This document shows, piece after piece, positions 18,133 through 26,717 of a stretch of DNA of 64,000 nt (positions within the stretch are counted from its first letter, which is position 1; each line of letters starts with the position of its first letter). The translations under genes and the position numbers were made by a program. The notes under the pieces were generated by a model, which had not been told where the DNA came from, did no database searches, and was given only the letters and a program-made list of their open reading frames with translations. Source of the DNA: Acidisphaera sp. S103 (GTDB lineage: Bacteria; Pseudomonadota; Alphaproteobacteria; Acetobacterales; Acetobacteraceae); NCBI RefSeq assembly GCF_009765975.1, contig NZ_LMUJ01000024.1:68179-132178 (forward strand), in the 5' to 3' direction.

Positions 18133-19059
18133 TCACGTTGGGGTGGGGTTCGGAAGCGCCCGAGGGCGCCGTGCCGTTCTAAATGAGGCCAGCACGATCC
18201 CCGCTGCGATCAGCGCGATCCCAAAGGCATGGTAGGTGCGGAATTGCTCATGCAGGAAAAACACGGCCAATATGCTGCCGAACAGCGGCATCAGATGCAT
18301 GGACTGCCCCGCCGGGCCGGCGCCGATCAACTCGACCCCGCGATTGAAGAACAGGTAGGCGATGAAGGACGGCAGCACGGCGGTATAGGCGATCCCCAGA
18401 TATGACGGCAGGCCGCCATGAATACGAGCGCCGGCGGCAAACTCCCACAGCATGAACGGCAGCATCATCAGCGATCCCAGACCCATCGCGGCCACAAGGA
18501 AGCTCAATGGATGCACCTGCGGCCGCTTGCGCAGCGTCACGCAGTAAAAACTGTAGATCACCAGGGCGACCAGGACCCAGATGTCGCCGCGGTTCAGGCG
18601 CAGATGCGCCAGCGCCTCCCACGACCCATGCCCGGCGATGGCGGCGACGCCCGCCAGCGACACCAACACGCCCAACGCCTGCCGGGTCGTCGGCGTTTCG
18701 CGGAACAGCATGTAGGCCCAGACGATGATGATCAGCGGCGTCGCCGATTGCAGCAGCAGCACATTCAGCGCTGTCGTGCTGGTCAGACCGATGTAGGACA
18801 TCGTGTTGTAGGACGCGATGCCGGTCGCCGACAGCACCAGCATCATCTTCCAGTGCCGCAGCATCACCGGCAGATCGGTCTTCAGGCGGGGCCACGCGAA
18901 GCCGACCGCGATTACGAACGCGCCGGTCCACCGCCAATACGCCAGCGCCACTGGTGGAACCTGCCCGGCCAGCCCGCGCGCGAGCACGATATTGCCCGCC
19001 CAGAACAGATTGGCTGCCACCAGCAGCCCCCAAGCCGAATGCCATAATGACCGGACCAT
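18133..19059 (-). CDS. EamA/DMT-family transporter
   Basis: Inner-membrane protein of 308 residues with about ten hydrophobic segments in two EamA repeats (LLVAANLFWAGNIVLARGLA near the start, and a second repeat beginning near RGDIWVLVALVIYSFYCVTL). The second half ends with MPLFGSILAVFFLHEQFRTY, the usual EamA close. Such proteins export amino acids or metabolites; no substrate can be inferred. Divergent from the UdgX gene, 66 bases between starts. Confidence 0.88.
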   Translation of the reverse strand: MVRSLWHSAWGLLVAANLFWAGNIVLARGLAGQVPPVALAYWRWTGAFVIAVGFAWPRLKTDLPVMLRHWKMMLVLSATGIASYNTMSYIGLTSTTALNVLLLQSATPLIIIVWAYMLFRETPTTRQALGVLVSLAGVAAIAGHGSWEALAHLRLNRGDIWVLVALVIYSFYCVTLRKRPQVHPLSFLVAAMGLGSLMMLPFMLWEFAAGARIHGGLPSYLGIAYTAVLPSFIAYLFFNRGVELIGAGPAGQSMHLMPLFGSILAVFFLHEQFRTYHAFGIALIAAGIVLASFRTARRPRALPNPTPT

Positions 19060-19125
19060 AAGCTACCCAACATAGTTTGAACCGCGGGCTTGGAAAGCCA
19101 GCCATCCTGGAGTTTGCTGCTTCGT

Positions 19126-20430
19126 ATGCAACGGATCGTGCTCAAGAGCGAGACGGACTGGGAAGGCTGGCGCCAGGCAGCGCGCGCCCTTGTCCTGACC
19201 GGCGTCGAGCCGGACGCGCTGACCTGGGCGGTTGGCGGCAAAACCGCCCCCCTGCCCGACGCGACCGGCAGCTTCCATGTGCCGCGAGCGCTGGTGTCGC
19301 TGGCGTCACAGGCGATCCAGGCGCGCGACGCCGAACGCTTCGGGCTGCTCTACAGCCTGGTATGGCGGGTCAACGCCGGCGAGAAATTGCTGGAGGACAA
19401 TAGCGACCCCGACCTGTCGCTGGCCAGACGGATGGCGCTGACGGTCCGGGCCGATGCCCATCGCATGCGCACCAACATGCGGTTCCTGGCGGTGCCCGAG
19501 GACGGCGGAACGCGCTTCCTCGGCTGGTTCGAACCGGCCCATTTCGTGCTGCAAGCGAACGCCCAACTGATCGTGCGGCGGTTCCCCGACCTGACGCTGT
19601 CGATCGTGACACCGGACGGGGCCGCACACTGGGACGGCACGTCGCTGCTGTTTGGCTCCGGCCTGCGCCACGCCGAGGACGACGAAGCGCTGCAGGCCTG
19701 GTGGGAACGCCACCGAGACACGCTGCTCGAACAGGCGACGGAAGATGTCTCGGTTCCCGAAGCCGAGGCGGTGGACGAAGCGCCCCGGTCACCCGACCTG
19801 CCTGCCCTGGGCTCGGTTGTCCTGCACGCCACGCCCGATCGGGCAGTACTGCGTTCGGCAAGGGAGGCGTCGGCCTGTCGCCGATGCCCGCTGTACGAAC
19901 CGGCGACACAGGTCGTTTTCGGTGAAGGACCCGCGGATGCATCGGTCATGTTCGTCGGCGAGCAACCAGGCGACCAGGAGGACGTCATCGGGCGTCCGTT
20001 CGTCGGCCCCGCGGGCCAGATGATGGATCGGGCGATGGAGGAAGCCGGCATCGACCGCCGAACGGTCTACGTCACCAATGCCGTCAAGCACTTCAAGTTC
20101 ACGCCGCGCGGCAAGCGCCGGATTCACCAGACGCCGGAGGTGCCGGAAATCCAGGCATGCCGCTTCTGGCTGGATGTGGAACGCACGCATGTGCGGCCCC
20201 GGTTTCTGGTGGCGATGGGCGGATCGGCGGCACGCAGCCTGCTGGGCCGAGCGGTGACGATCGGGCGGGAACGGGGCCGGCCGATCCAGATGCCCGACGG
20301 GCAGACCGTCTTCGTCACGGTCCACCCGTCGTTCCTGTTGCGTGTGCCGGACGAGGCAGCCAAGGCCCGCGAATACGCCGCCTTCGTGCGGGACCTGAAA
20401 GCGATCCGCGCGCTGATGACGGCAGATTAG
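19126..20430 (+). CDS. DUF4130-UdgX fusion: uracil-DNA binding/crosslinking protein
   Basis: A protein of 434 residues with two parts. Residues about 1-190 are a DUF4130-like domain (RFGLLYSLVWRVNAGEKLLE, HRMRTNMRFLAV, FEPAHFVLQANAQLIVRRFP). The rest is a family-4-like uracil-DNA glycosylase of the UdgX branch: Cys pair in ACRRCPLYEPAT, GEQPGDQEDVIGRPFVGPAG from residue 278, VTNAVKHFKF, the UdgX-specific KRRIH loop at 330-334 and VTVHPSFLLR. In characterised UdgX the His of KRRIH bonds covalently to the abasic site after uracil removal; here that is His334. The ATG at 19126 is favoured over 19090 because it opens the domain. The radical-SAM partner often found beside DUF4130 is absent here. 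Confidence 0.9.
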   Translation: MQRIVLKSETDWEGWRQAARALVLTGVEPDALTWAVGGKTAPLPDATGSFHVPRALVSLASQAIQARDAERFGLLYSLVWRVNAGEKLLEDNSDPDLSLARRMALTVRADAHRMRTNMRFLAVPEDGGTRFLGWFEPAHFVLQANAQLIVRRFPDLTLSIVTPDGAAHWDGTSLLFGSGLRHAEDDEALQAWWERHRDTLLEQATEDVSVPEAEAVDEAPRSPDLPALGSVVLHATPDRAVLRSAREASACRRCPLYEPATQVVFGEGPADASVMFVGEQPGDQEDVIGRPFVGPAGQMMDRAMEEAGIDRRTVYVTNAVKHFKFTPRGKRRIHQTPEVPEIQACRFWLDVERTHVRPRFLVAMGGSAARSLLGRAVTIGRERGRPIQMPDGQTVFVTVHPSFLLRVPDEAAKAREYAAFVRDLKAIRALMTAD

Positions 20431-20810
20431 CCCCGCTGGATCAGCTCGATCGACACGTTCTCGGGCGCGGTCAGGAATGCAATCTGCACGCCCGGTCGGT
20501 TGACCGTCACATCCATCGTGAAGTGCACGCCTTTCGCCTTCAGTTCGGTGACCGCCGCCTTGATGTCGGGGACAGTCAGTCCGAAATGGTCCAGCCCGAA
20601 ATACGGCGATGACGGCGCCTCACCAGCCTTCCCCGGCTGGGCCTTGGCGATGAATATCTTCTGGCCGGCAAGGTTGAGATCGATGCGCGTCGACCCATCG
20701 GCCTGGTTGGATCTGATGACCTCGGCGCCCAGCTTGTCCTGGTACCATACCGCGGTCGCCTCGGGATCGGGCGAGCGCAGATGGATGTGTTCCCAGTTGA
20801 ATTTCGTCAT
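20427..20810 (-). CDS. Glyoxalase/VOC-superfamily protein
   Basis: A 127-residue vicinal-oxygen-chelate protein: WEHIHLRSPDPEATAVWYQD at the start, FGLDHFGLTVPDIKAAV in the middle and ENVSIELIQRG at the end, giving the two beta-alpha-beta-beta-beta halves. Candidate metal ligands are His8, the His of LDHFGL and the Glu of VSIELIQ. The reaction is unknown (lyase, dioxygenase or resistance protein). It converges on the UdgX gene with a 4-base overlap. Confidence 0.85.
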   Translation of the reverse strand: MTKFNWEHIHLRSPDPEATAVWYQDKLGAEVIRSNQADGSTRIDLNLAGQKIFIAKAQPGKAGEAPSSPYFGLDHFGLTVPDIKAAVTELKAKGVHFTMDVTVNRPGVQIAFLTAPENVSIELIQRG

Positions 20811-21028
20811 ATTTCCCCCAAACGGTCTGGTTCGACGGCATTAATCCACCACGGCGCAGCTTGGGCAAGGGGCGCGGCCGGCTCGGGTATGGATCCCCCG
20901 TCGGCGGGATCAATTGATCTTAAAAATGCGCGCCAAACCGCCGCGACGTGTTTCTGGCGCTTGCATAAGGGGGGTGTAACCGGCTAGGTCACGCCTCCGA
21001 CGCGACAAGCGCTTGCGCTTGTGTCACT
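20811..21028. other. Non-coding gap before tRNA-Ser
   Basis: No gene is seen. It should hold the VOC gene promoter and the tRNA promoter. Near its end lies a perfect palindrome, ACAAGCGC-TT-GCGCTTGT at 21005-21022, ending 6 bases before the tRNA. Confidence 0.5.
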
Positions 21029-21118
<90 letters not shown>

Positions 21119-21203
21119 CTTTCGCGACAGAACCGCGAATACAAAGCATCGCGCGTCCGATGTGGGTGTTTGCTGTCGATCCCGCCTACCGACAACGCCC
21201 TTG

Positions 21204-21335
21204 ATGCCCTACTGGGCCACCGCCTTCGCCATGCCCGATCTCTATTTCCATGTCGCAACGGCCCATGGCCTGCTCCGCCATAAGGGTATTGAGATCGGCA
21301 AGTTGGATTATTGGGGGTGGCAGCCTTGTGAATAA
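21204..21335 (+). pseudogene. 3' remnant of a DUF1993-family gene
   Basis: A frame of 43 codons (MPYWATAFAMPDLYFHVATA, then HGLLRHKGIEIGKLDYWG) matches the C-terminal end of DUF1993 proteins, where a PNFYFHVTTAY...LRHNGVEIGK block is typical. The remaining roughly 120 N-terminal residues are missing; the sequence before it runs straight into tRNA-Ser. It is best read as a decayed or truncated copy left beside the tRNA. No ribosome site is seen. Confidence 0.65.
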
Positions 21336-21454
21336 GTATCCTGCCAGAAAATCCACTGAAAACAAAGAAGTCGCTCACCGAGCGCTAACTGCCTAAAGGC
21401 AACAGCCGCAAATCCGGCGAAGCAACTTCCATTTTCTTCCTTGCGCAGGCGGCT

Positions 21455-22825
21455 TTACCCGCCGCACATCCGCAGCAGTCCCGACACTTCCGGTAACGAG
21501 TCCAGACGCCCGATATCGGCGATCAGGCGGGCGGTTTTCTCCGTGCCTAGGACAGGATCGACCAGCGCGGCGAACTTTGACTCCAATCGCGTACCCTGGT
21601 GCGCCACGTCGGCGGCCGGCACGCCCGAATCATGCCGCGCGGTCAGTTTGGAGCCATCGCGCAACGACAACTCGATCTCGGTGAACGTATTCGGGATACC
21701 GGTGCGGAAATCGAACGACACTTTATCACGCAGGCCGACTAGCACCGGGTCAGCGGCAACCTCGGCCGAGTAGGTGGACAGGCGGCTGGTATCCAGGCCG
21801 GCCAGCCCCATCGCCGTGGTCAGGCGCAGGGAGAATTTCGCTTCCAGGCCGGTCTTCGGTTCGGGAATGTTGCAGACGCGGTCGCAGGCTTCCTCGAGCT
21901 GGACGTTGATCCGTTCTACCTGGTCGGGTGCGAAGCCATGCTGTTCCCGCAACTTGCGGGCCGATTCGATCGCGGCATGAGTCATGTAGCACGACGCGTG
22001 GTATTTGAAGAGATTGTTGGCGATCCACCAGCCGTTCGGCGGCGTATCGAACGCTTTCTCCGGATTGAAGTCGGGGCTGTGGGTGCGGGCGAAGCCCTGG
22101 CCGCACTCGATCACGTCGGTGCGGGAGGTGAAGCCTCGGGCCGCGAGTTTCGCCGCCATCAGCCCGTGATACGATGCCTTGCCCGCGTGCAGTGGCTTGC
22201 ACATCGTGCCGAACATCGATTTCAGGCCGGCCGCCTGGGTGCCGGCGATACCGAGTGCGGTGGCGAAACGGTCGGCGTCCAGGCCAAGCAGGTGCGCGCA
22301 CGCGGCGGCGGCGCCGAAGCTGCCGACCGTGGCGGTGGCATGGAAGCCCAGCACATCGTAATGACCGGGCGAGATCGTCCGGCCGATCCGGCACTGCAAT
22401 TCGTATCCGGCAACGAACGCCGTCAGCACGTCGGCGCCGGACGAACCACGTTCCTCAGCCAACGCCAGCAACGCCGGCAGGATGGCGACCGACGGATGGC
22501 CCGGCATCGCCAGGTTGACGTCGTCGAAGTCGAGCGCATGCGACGCCGCCCCGTTCACGATCGCCACCGAAGCCACAGGCAGCCGGCCGGCATGACCCAG
22601 CACCGAGGCGACCTCTTTGCCACCCTGTTCCTGCATTTCCGCCAGCAGGATCGTTACCAGTTCGTCGGACGCACCGGCGATGCCGCAGCCGATATAGTCC
22701 AGCACGCATTGCCGAGCCCAGGACTGGACCGTTGCCGGAATGTCCTGCAACCGCAGGGCGCGGGCTTGTTCCGTCAGTGCTCGGGTCAGGCCCTTGCCGG
22801 CCTGGATGTCGCTGATCGCGTTCAT
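21455..22825 (-). CDS. MmgE/PrpD-family protein
   Basis: A protein of 456 residues of the 2-methylcitrate dehydratase/iminodisuccinate epimerase superfamily. Family blocks are ASHALDFDDVNLAMPGHPSV, FGAAAACAHLLGLD, GTQAAGLKSMFGTMCKPLHA and NNLFKYHASCYMTHAAIES. It probably catalyses a dehydration or epimerisation of a short acid, but no prpB/prpC genes are present, so a methylcitrate role is not supported. AGGAGAAAG precedes the ATG. It lies 13 bases after the enoyl-CoA hydratase gene, in one operon with it. Confidence 0.9.
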   Translation of the reverse strand: MNAISDIQAGKGLTRALTEQARALRLQDIPATVQSWARQCVLDYIGCGIAGASDELVTILLAEMQEQGGKEVASVLGHAGRLPVASVAIVNGAASHALDFDDVNLAMPGHPSVAILPALLALAEERGSSGADVLTAFVAGYELQCRIGRTISPGHYDVLGFHATATVGSFGAAAACAHLLGLDADRFATALGIAGTQAAGLKSMFGTMCKPLHAGKASYHGLMAAKLAARGFTSRTDVIECGQGFARTHSPDFNPEKAFDTPPNGWWIANNLFKYHASCYMTHAAIESARKLREQHGFAPDQVERINVQLEEACDRVCNIPEPKTGLEAKFSLRLTTAMGLAGLDTSRLSTYSAEVAADPVLVGLRDKVSFDFRTGIPNTFTEIELSLRDGSKLTARHDSGVPAADVAHQGTRLESKFAALVDPVLGTEKTARLIADIGRLDSLPEVSGLLRMCGG

Positions 22826-22838
22826 TGGACTTTCTCCT

Positions 22839-23630
22839 TTACCGTCCCTTATACACCGGCTTGCGCTTTTCGTTGAATGCGGTGATGCCCTCGCGCCGGT
22901 CGTCGGTGGGGACCATGCGGTTGTAGGCCTCGATTTCGAACATCATGCCGGTTTGCAGGTCGGTATTGAGGCCCATGTTCACCGACTGCTTGATCTGGCG
23001 GGTGGAGATCGGGGCATTGCCGGCGATCACCGCGGCGGTTTCCAGCGCCTCCGCCACCAGCGTTTCCGCTTTGCAGATCCGGTTGACCATGCCCCAGTCG
23101 AACGCCTGCTGGACGCCGAATGGGCGCCCTGTCAGCAGGATTTCCTTGGCTCGGCGGCTGCCCACAGCGCGTGGCAGGTTCTGCGTGCCGCCGGCGCCGG
23201 GCATGATGCCCAGGGTGACCTCGGTCAGGGCGAAGCGGACGTTTTCCGACGCGTAGATGAAGTCGCAGCACAGCGAGATTTCCATGCCGCCGGCGTAGGC
23301 CGCCCCGTTCACCGCGGCGATGATCGGGACCGGGCAGCCGACGACCGCGCGGATCATGCGTTCGAAGATCAGGTGCTGGTCCTGCCACTGCTCATCGGTC
23401 ATGCCGTTGCGCTGCTTCAGGTCGCCACCGCCACAGAAGGCTTTCGCGCCCGCGCCCGTCAGCACGATGCAACGCTGCTTGTTCGGCGCGGCGCAGAAGC
23501 CGTCGAACACCGCCAGCAGGTCCAGGCCCATCTGGGTGTTCATCGCGTTGGCGACCTCGGGGCGGTTCAGGGTCACCAGGACGGTGTGTTCCTGGGGATA
23601 GTCGACGGTGATAGTTTCGAAAATCGTCAT
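22839..23630 (-). CDS. Enoyl-CoA hydratase/isomerase-family protein
   Basis: Crotonase-fold enzyme of 263 residues acting on acyl-CoA thioesters. Oxyanion-hole segments are AKAFCGGGDLKQRN and AAVNGAAYAGGMEISLCCDF; the Glu of LTEVTLGIMPGAGGTQNLPR fits a catalytic position. The C-terminal EGITAFNEKRKPVYKG is the usual close. The ATG at 23630 overlaps the stop of the serine hydrolase gene (ATGA). Together with MmgE/PrpD it suggests a small acid-degradation operon. Confidence 0.92.
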   Translation of the reverse strand: MTIFETITVDYPQEHTVLVTLNRPEVANAMNTQMGLDLLAVFDGFCAAPNKQRCIVLTGAGAKAFCGGGDLKQRNGMTDEQWQDQHLIFERMIRAVVGCPVPIIAAVNGAAYAGGMEISLCCDFIYASENVRFALTEVTLGIMPGAGGTQNLPRAVGSRRAKEILLTGRPFGVQQAFDWGMVNRICKAETLVAEALETAAVIAGNAPISTRQIKQSVNMGLNTDLQTGMMFEIEAYNRMVPTDDRREGITAFNEKRKPVYKGR

Positions 23631-24742
23631 TCTTCCACTGCCTGCATGATCAAACGGACAAACGTGTCCATCGCGGTCGGGTCGATCCAGCGCAGGACCG
23701 CGACCAGTTCCTGTTTCGGTGCCACCCAGGTCAGGTTGCCACCGGCGCCGGAGGCGAAAAAACTGTCCTCCGGTCCGCTTTTGTAACGGCTGCCGTTGGT
23801 GTTCAGCCACCAGAGCAGGCCGTAATTCGGGTTCAGCGCACAGGGGCGCAATGATTCGACGACCCAGCTTTCCGGCAGAATGCGGCTTCCGTTCCACTCA
23901 CCCCGGCGCAGCATCAGCAGACCGATGCGGGCCTGGTCCTCGGCATGGATCAGCATGCCGCCGCCCCAGTGCGTGCCGCCGGAGACGCTTTCGATCATGC
24001 GCCCGTCGATCTCGACCGAGGAGGTGCGGTAGCCGAACCAGGACCAATCGTGGGAGGCGCCGATCGGCTCCATGATGCGTTCGGCGAACACGTCCGGTAA
24101 CGGCCGGCGGAAGCGACGCAGCAGCGCCAGGCTCAGCCGGTTGACGCGGACGTCGTTGTATTCCCAGTGCGTGCCGGGGGCCTTGAGTGGACGTGGGTCG
24201 CCTTTGCGGCCCTTTCCCTCCAGCCCGAGGTTGCGGTTGCGGTCGATCAGGTCGGATTTGCCGAACAGGTCGCCTTCCCATTCGGATGTGTTCTGCAGCA
24301 GGTGGCGCCAGGTGATACCGCGGTTCTGCGGGCTGTCGAAACCGCCGTCATCGACGGTGCGGCCGACCGGTTCGTCCAGGTCGGCGATCAACCCGTCCAT
24401 CACCGCGATGCCGGCCAGCAGGCTGAGGTAGCTCTTGGCGGCGGAGAAGGTGAAATCGGCTTGGTCCGTCTCGCCCCAGGACGCGATCTTGAAGCCGCGC
24501 CGCAGCACCAGCCCGTTGGCGGGGCCGCGGGGACGGATCGGGCCGAGGATTTCGTTGAACGGCGGCGGCTCGAAAAAGCCGCCTTCGAGGTGAAGGCGCA
24601 GGTCGTTGGGCCACGGGGTTTCGTTTTCCGTCGCAAACCGGGCGGCTTCCTCCAGCCACATCCAGTTCATGCCGGCGACGTCGGCCGGGGCCTCGGGCCA
24701 CGACTTGCCATGCGGCGGTGGCGCGATCGACGGCAACTCCAT
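23627..24742 (-). CDS. Serine hydrolase, beta-lactamase/penicillin-binding-protein fold
   Basis: A protein of 371 residues from the ATG at 24742 (MELPSIAPPPHGKSW); AGGAAA precedes it. The SxxK motif is Ser100-Lys103 in FTFSAAKSYLSLLAG, and WEYNDVRVNRLSLALL supplies the Tyr-x-Asn-like second motif (YND here). No signal peptide is seen, so a cytoplasmic esterase/amidase of the EstB type is more likely than a beta-lactamase. It lies in the MmgE/PrpD and hydratase operon. Confidence 0.85.
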   Translation of the reverse strand: MELPSIAPPPHGKSWPEAPADVAGMNWMWLEEAARFATENETPWPNDLRLHLEGGFFEPPPFNEILGPIRPRGPANGLVLRRGFKIASWGETDQADFTFSAAKSYLSLLAGIAVMDGLIADLDEPVGRTVDDGGFDSPQNRGITWRHLLQNTSEWEGDLFGKSDLIDRNRNLGLEGKGRKGDPRPLKAPGTHWEYNDVRVNRLSLALLRRFRRPLPDVFAERIMEPIGASHDWSWFGYRTSSVEIDGRMIESVSGGTHWGGGMLIHAEDQARIGLLMLRRGEWNGSRILPESWVVESLRPCALNPNYGLLWWLNTNGSRYKSGPEDSFFASGAGGNLTWVAPKQELVAVLRWIDPTAMDTFVRLIMQAVEE

Positions 24743-24776
24743 CCAGGCGTTTCCTTTTGGTTTCGGGTGCGGGCGA

Positions 24777-25379
24777 CTATGCCGCCGGCGGGCTGGCATG
24801 GCTACCCCGGCGGGAGGTGCGGTGGCGGTGGTAGTCTGCGGCGGTGTCGACGTCGGGCAGGCGGCGGATGAAGCTGACGCGGTGGTGGCGGAACTGTTTC
24901 AGCGTGTCAGCCAGCGCGTGTTCGGTGGACCAGCGGACGGTGCCGAACAGATTGGCGGGACGGCGGAGTCCCAGGGCGATCAACCAATAGCCGCCGTCGG
25001 TGGCTGGGCCGAACACCGCGTCGGCGGTGCCCAGGCGGCAGAAAGCGGTTTTTATGTCCGCTGCGCCGGCTTGCGGGATGTCGCAGCCCATCAGTGCCAC
25101 GCGGCGATACCGGCCGAGTGCCTTGGTCATGCGGCGACCGAGGTCGCCGTGGCCTTGGCCGATGTGCTGGACGTTGACGGGCAGGCGGATGCGCGTTCGG
25201 TCGGGCGTGACGGCCAGCACGGTGTCGAAGTGGCGGCAGGCGGTCAGGTCTCGCAGCAACGCGGTCAGCGTGGCGATGTGGAAGCGAAGCGCGGCTCGGT
25301 CGCCGATGTCCTTGGCCAGGCGGCGCTTCACCGTTCCCAGGCGGGGTGCTCGGGCGAAGACGATGACGGTGTCCCTCAT
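24777..25379 (-). CDS. TIGR04282/DUF2064-type glycosyltransferase-like protein
   Basis: A protein of 200 residues from the ATG at 25379 (MRDTVIVFARAPRLGTVKRR). It has a nucleotidyltransferase-like fold: VIVFARAPRLGTVKRRLAKD, RRVALMGCDIPQ and FGPATDGGYWLIALG are the family blocks. It is regularly paired with the TIGR04283 glycosyltransferase, as here, where the genes overlap by 4 bases (ATGA). The pair's substrate is unknown. Confidence 0.85.
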   Translation of the reverse strand: MRDTVIVFARAPRLGTVKRRLAKDIGDRAALRFHIATLTALLRDLTACRHFDTVLAVTPDRTRIRLPVNVQHIGQGHGDLGRRMTKALGRYRRVALMGCDIPQAGAADIKTAFCRLGTADAVFGPATDGGYWLIALGLRRPANLFGTVRWSTEHALADTLKQFRHHRVSFIRRLPDVDTAADYHRHRTSRRGSHASPPAA

Positions 25380-26035
25380 CCGTATAGTCGCTGGATTTTT
25401 TCTGGTGGTACGCCGGCGAACCAGAGCGACAGGCAGAACAGGTTGCGGGTGGAGCGGCGCAGGTAGCCTTGCCGCTCCCATTTATGCGCCGAGGTGACGG
25501 CGTCGGCGGCGAGCGGCACGAGGCGGTGGCGGCCGAGGCGGCGTATCAGGTCGACATCTTCCATTAGCGGCAGGGGACGCATGCCGCCGACGGCGCGCAA
25601 CAGGTCTCGGTGGATCAGCAGGCCCTGGTCGCCATAGGGCAGACCCAGGGCGCGGCTGCGCCAGGCCACCAGGCGCTCGAGGCGGCGGGCACGCGGGTCG
25701 TCGCTGTCGAGGACGAAACGGAAATAGCCGACGTGGGCGGTGTCAACGGGGCGTTTGGCGTGCCAATCGGGTGATAGGCGCGTGTCGGCGTGCAGCAGCA
25801 GCAGCCAGGGGCGCGTCGCGGCGGCGATGCCGGCGGCGAGTTGAGTGCCTCGGCCGCGCGGGGCGGTCAGGACGCGGGCGCCGAGGGCGATAGCCAGTTC
25901 GGGGGTGCCGTCGGTACTGCCGCCGTCGACGACGATGATCTCGCCATGGTCCCCCAGCGCGGCCAGGGTTCCGGGCAGGAAGGCGGCGGCGTTCAGGGTG
26001 GGAATGATGATGGACAGGTCGGCGGCGGTCGCCAT
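25376..26035 (-). CDS. TIGR04283-type family 2 glycosyltransferase
   Basis: A 219-residue GT-A protein: DLSIIIPTLNAAAFLPGTLA, IIVVDGGSTDGTPELA, PRGRGTQLAAG and LLLLHADTRL (an Asp-containing metal site). LPYGDQGLLIHRDLLRAVGG and PLMEDVDLIRRLGR are the TIGR04283 pattern. First gene of a minus-strand run of five genes ending at 21455; its promoter should be in the repeat-rich gap upstream. Confidence 0.9.
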   Translation of the reverse strand: MATAADLSIIIPTLNAAAFLPGTLAALGDHGEIIVVDGGSTDGTPELAIALGARVLTAPRGRGTQLAAGIAAATRPWLLLLHADTRLSPDWHAKRPVDTAHVGYFRFVLDSDDPRARRLERLVAWRSRALGLPYGDQGLLIHRDLLRAVGGMRPLPLMEDVDLIRRLGRHRLVPLAADAVTSAHKWERQGYLRRSTRNLFCLSLWFAGVPPEKIQRLYG

Positions 26036-26181
26036 GTGGCCTGACGCCTTACGGCAGAAGCGTTGGGTGCGCCGTCATGGCGGCATCGGAAGGATAATGC
26101 TGGGCGGGTTGGGCGAGATAGAGGGGGCGGCAATCGAGTGAAGCCGCCGGCACGCTTTTCGCCAGACTGTGCGGTTTCGGC

Positions 26182-26513
26182 AAGGAAGGCTCCCAACGCA
26201 GATAAGGAGGGATGCACGCGAATGCACGCGGATGGCGTGGGATCGCAGGCCGTTGGGTATGCGTCCAAGGTCCGGCGGCGATTTGCCGACTTCCGTTTTA
26301 CGTGGCGTATGGATCAGAGTGTCTCGCCGGGCCTTTTGTAGAAATCTCATCCCGAGCAGGTTGGATGAGACTGGGTCTGTATATTCATAAGTATTTGTTT
26401 TTTAACGCCATTGATACCCTCCTTGGCGCTGGAAGCACGGATTGTTCAGACAAATCAGCATCCGCGTGCATTCGCGTGCATCCACTTCTTATCTGCGTAA
26501 GGATTCTTCCTTC
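26182..26513. repeat. Element bounded by ~53-base inverted repeats
   Basis: The left arm (26182-26234) and the reverse complement of the right arm (26459-26513) share CGCAGATAAG, then two bases in common, then GGATGCACGCGAATGCACGC and GGATG. Mismatches are few and lie mostly at the outer ends. The 224-base interior has a hairpin, TCTCATCC/GGATGAGA at 26345-26352/26363-26370, and no gene. It could be a small non-autonomous element or an oppositely oriented pair of dispersed repeats. Confidence 0.7.
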
Positions 26514-26619
26514 CCGATGCAAAACCCACTGAAGCATTGACCCACCAGCGGTGACCCAACGTGCCACGGCCAAACCGACGCATGTCCGCCGCAGTCATGC
26601 GATATTCGACCCCGAACGC

Positions 26620-26663
26620 CAGGATACTGCATATTTTCTATCTTGCCGCTAAAATATATCCTG
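26620..26663. promoter_or_regulatory. AT-rich palindrome, candidate operator for the ABC transporter locus
   Basis: CAGGATA (26620-26626) and ATATTTT (26631-26637) face AAAATATATCCTG (26651-26663), so both half-blocks recur inverted. It lies 55 bases before the first gene's ATG at 26718, where a regulator such as the operon's own GntR protein could bind. This is inferred from position and symmetry only. Confidence 0.4.
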
Positions 26664-26717
26664 ATACCTTGCCGGCGACGGGTCGTAACAAAACGATCGC
26701 CAGGGGAAGGACGGGCC

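Larger units (their letters stand above)
26036..26717. other. 682-base gene-free region with repeat element and AT-rich palindrome
   Basis: No convincing gene on either strand. It contains the long inverted repeats at 26182-26234 and 26459-26513, a hairpin at 26345-26370 between them, and an AT-rich palindrome at 26620-26663. Base composition is visibly less GC-rich than the flanking genes, especially 26340-26450 and 26620-26665. Confidence 0.7.

Noticed and set aside
23627-24742. Beta-lactamase resistance gene
   Set aside because: The SxxK and YxN-like motifs fit, but there is no signal peptide and the operon context is acid metabolism, so an esterase/amidase is more likely.
26036-26570. 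Small frames in the repeat-rich gap
   Set aside because: They read through the inverted repeats, lack ribosome sites and resemble no protein family.
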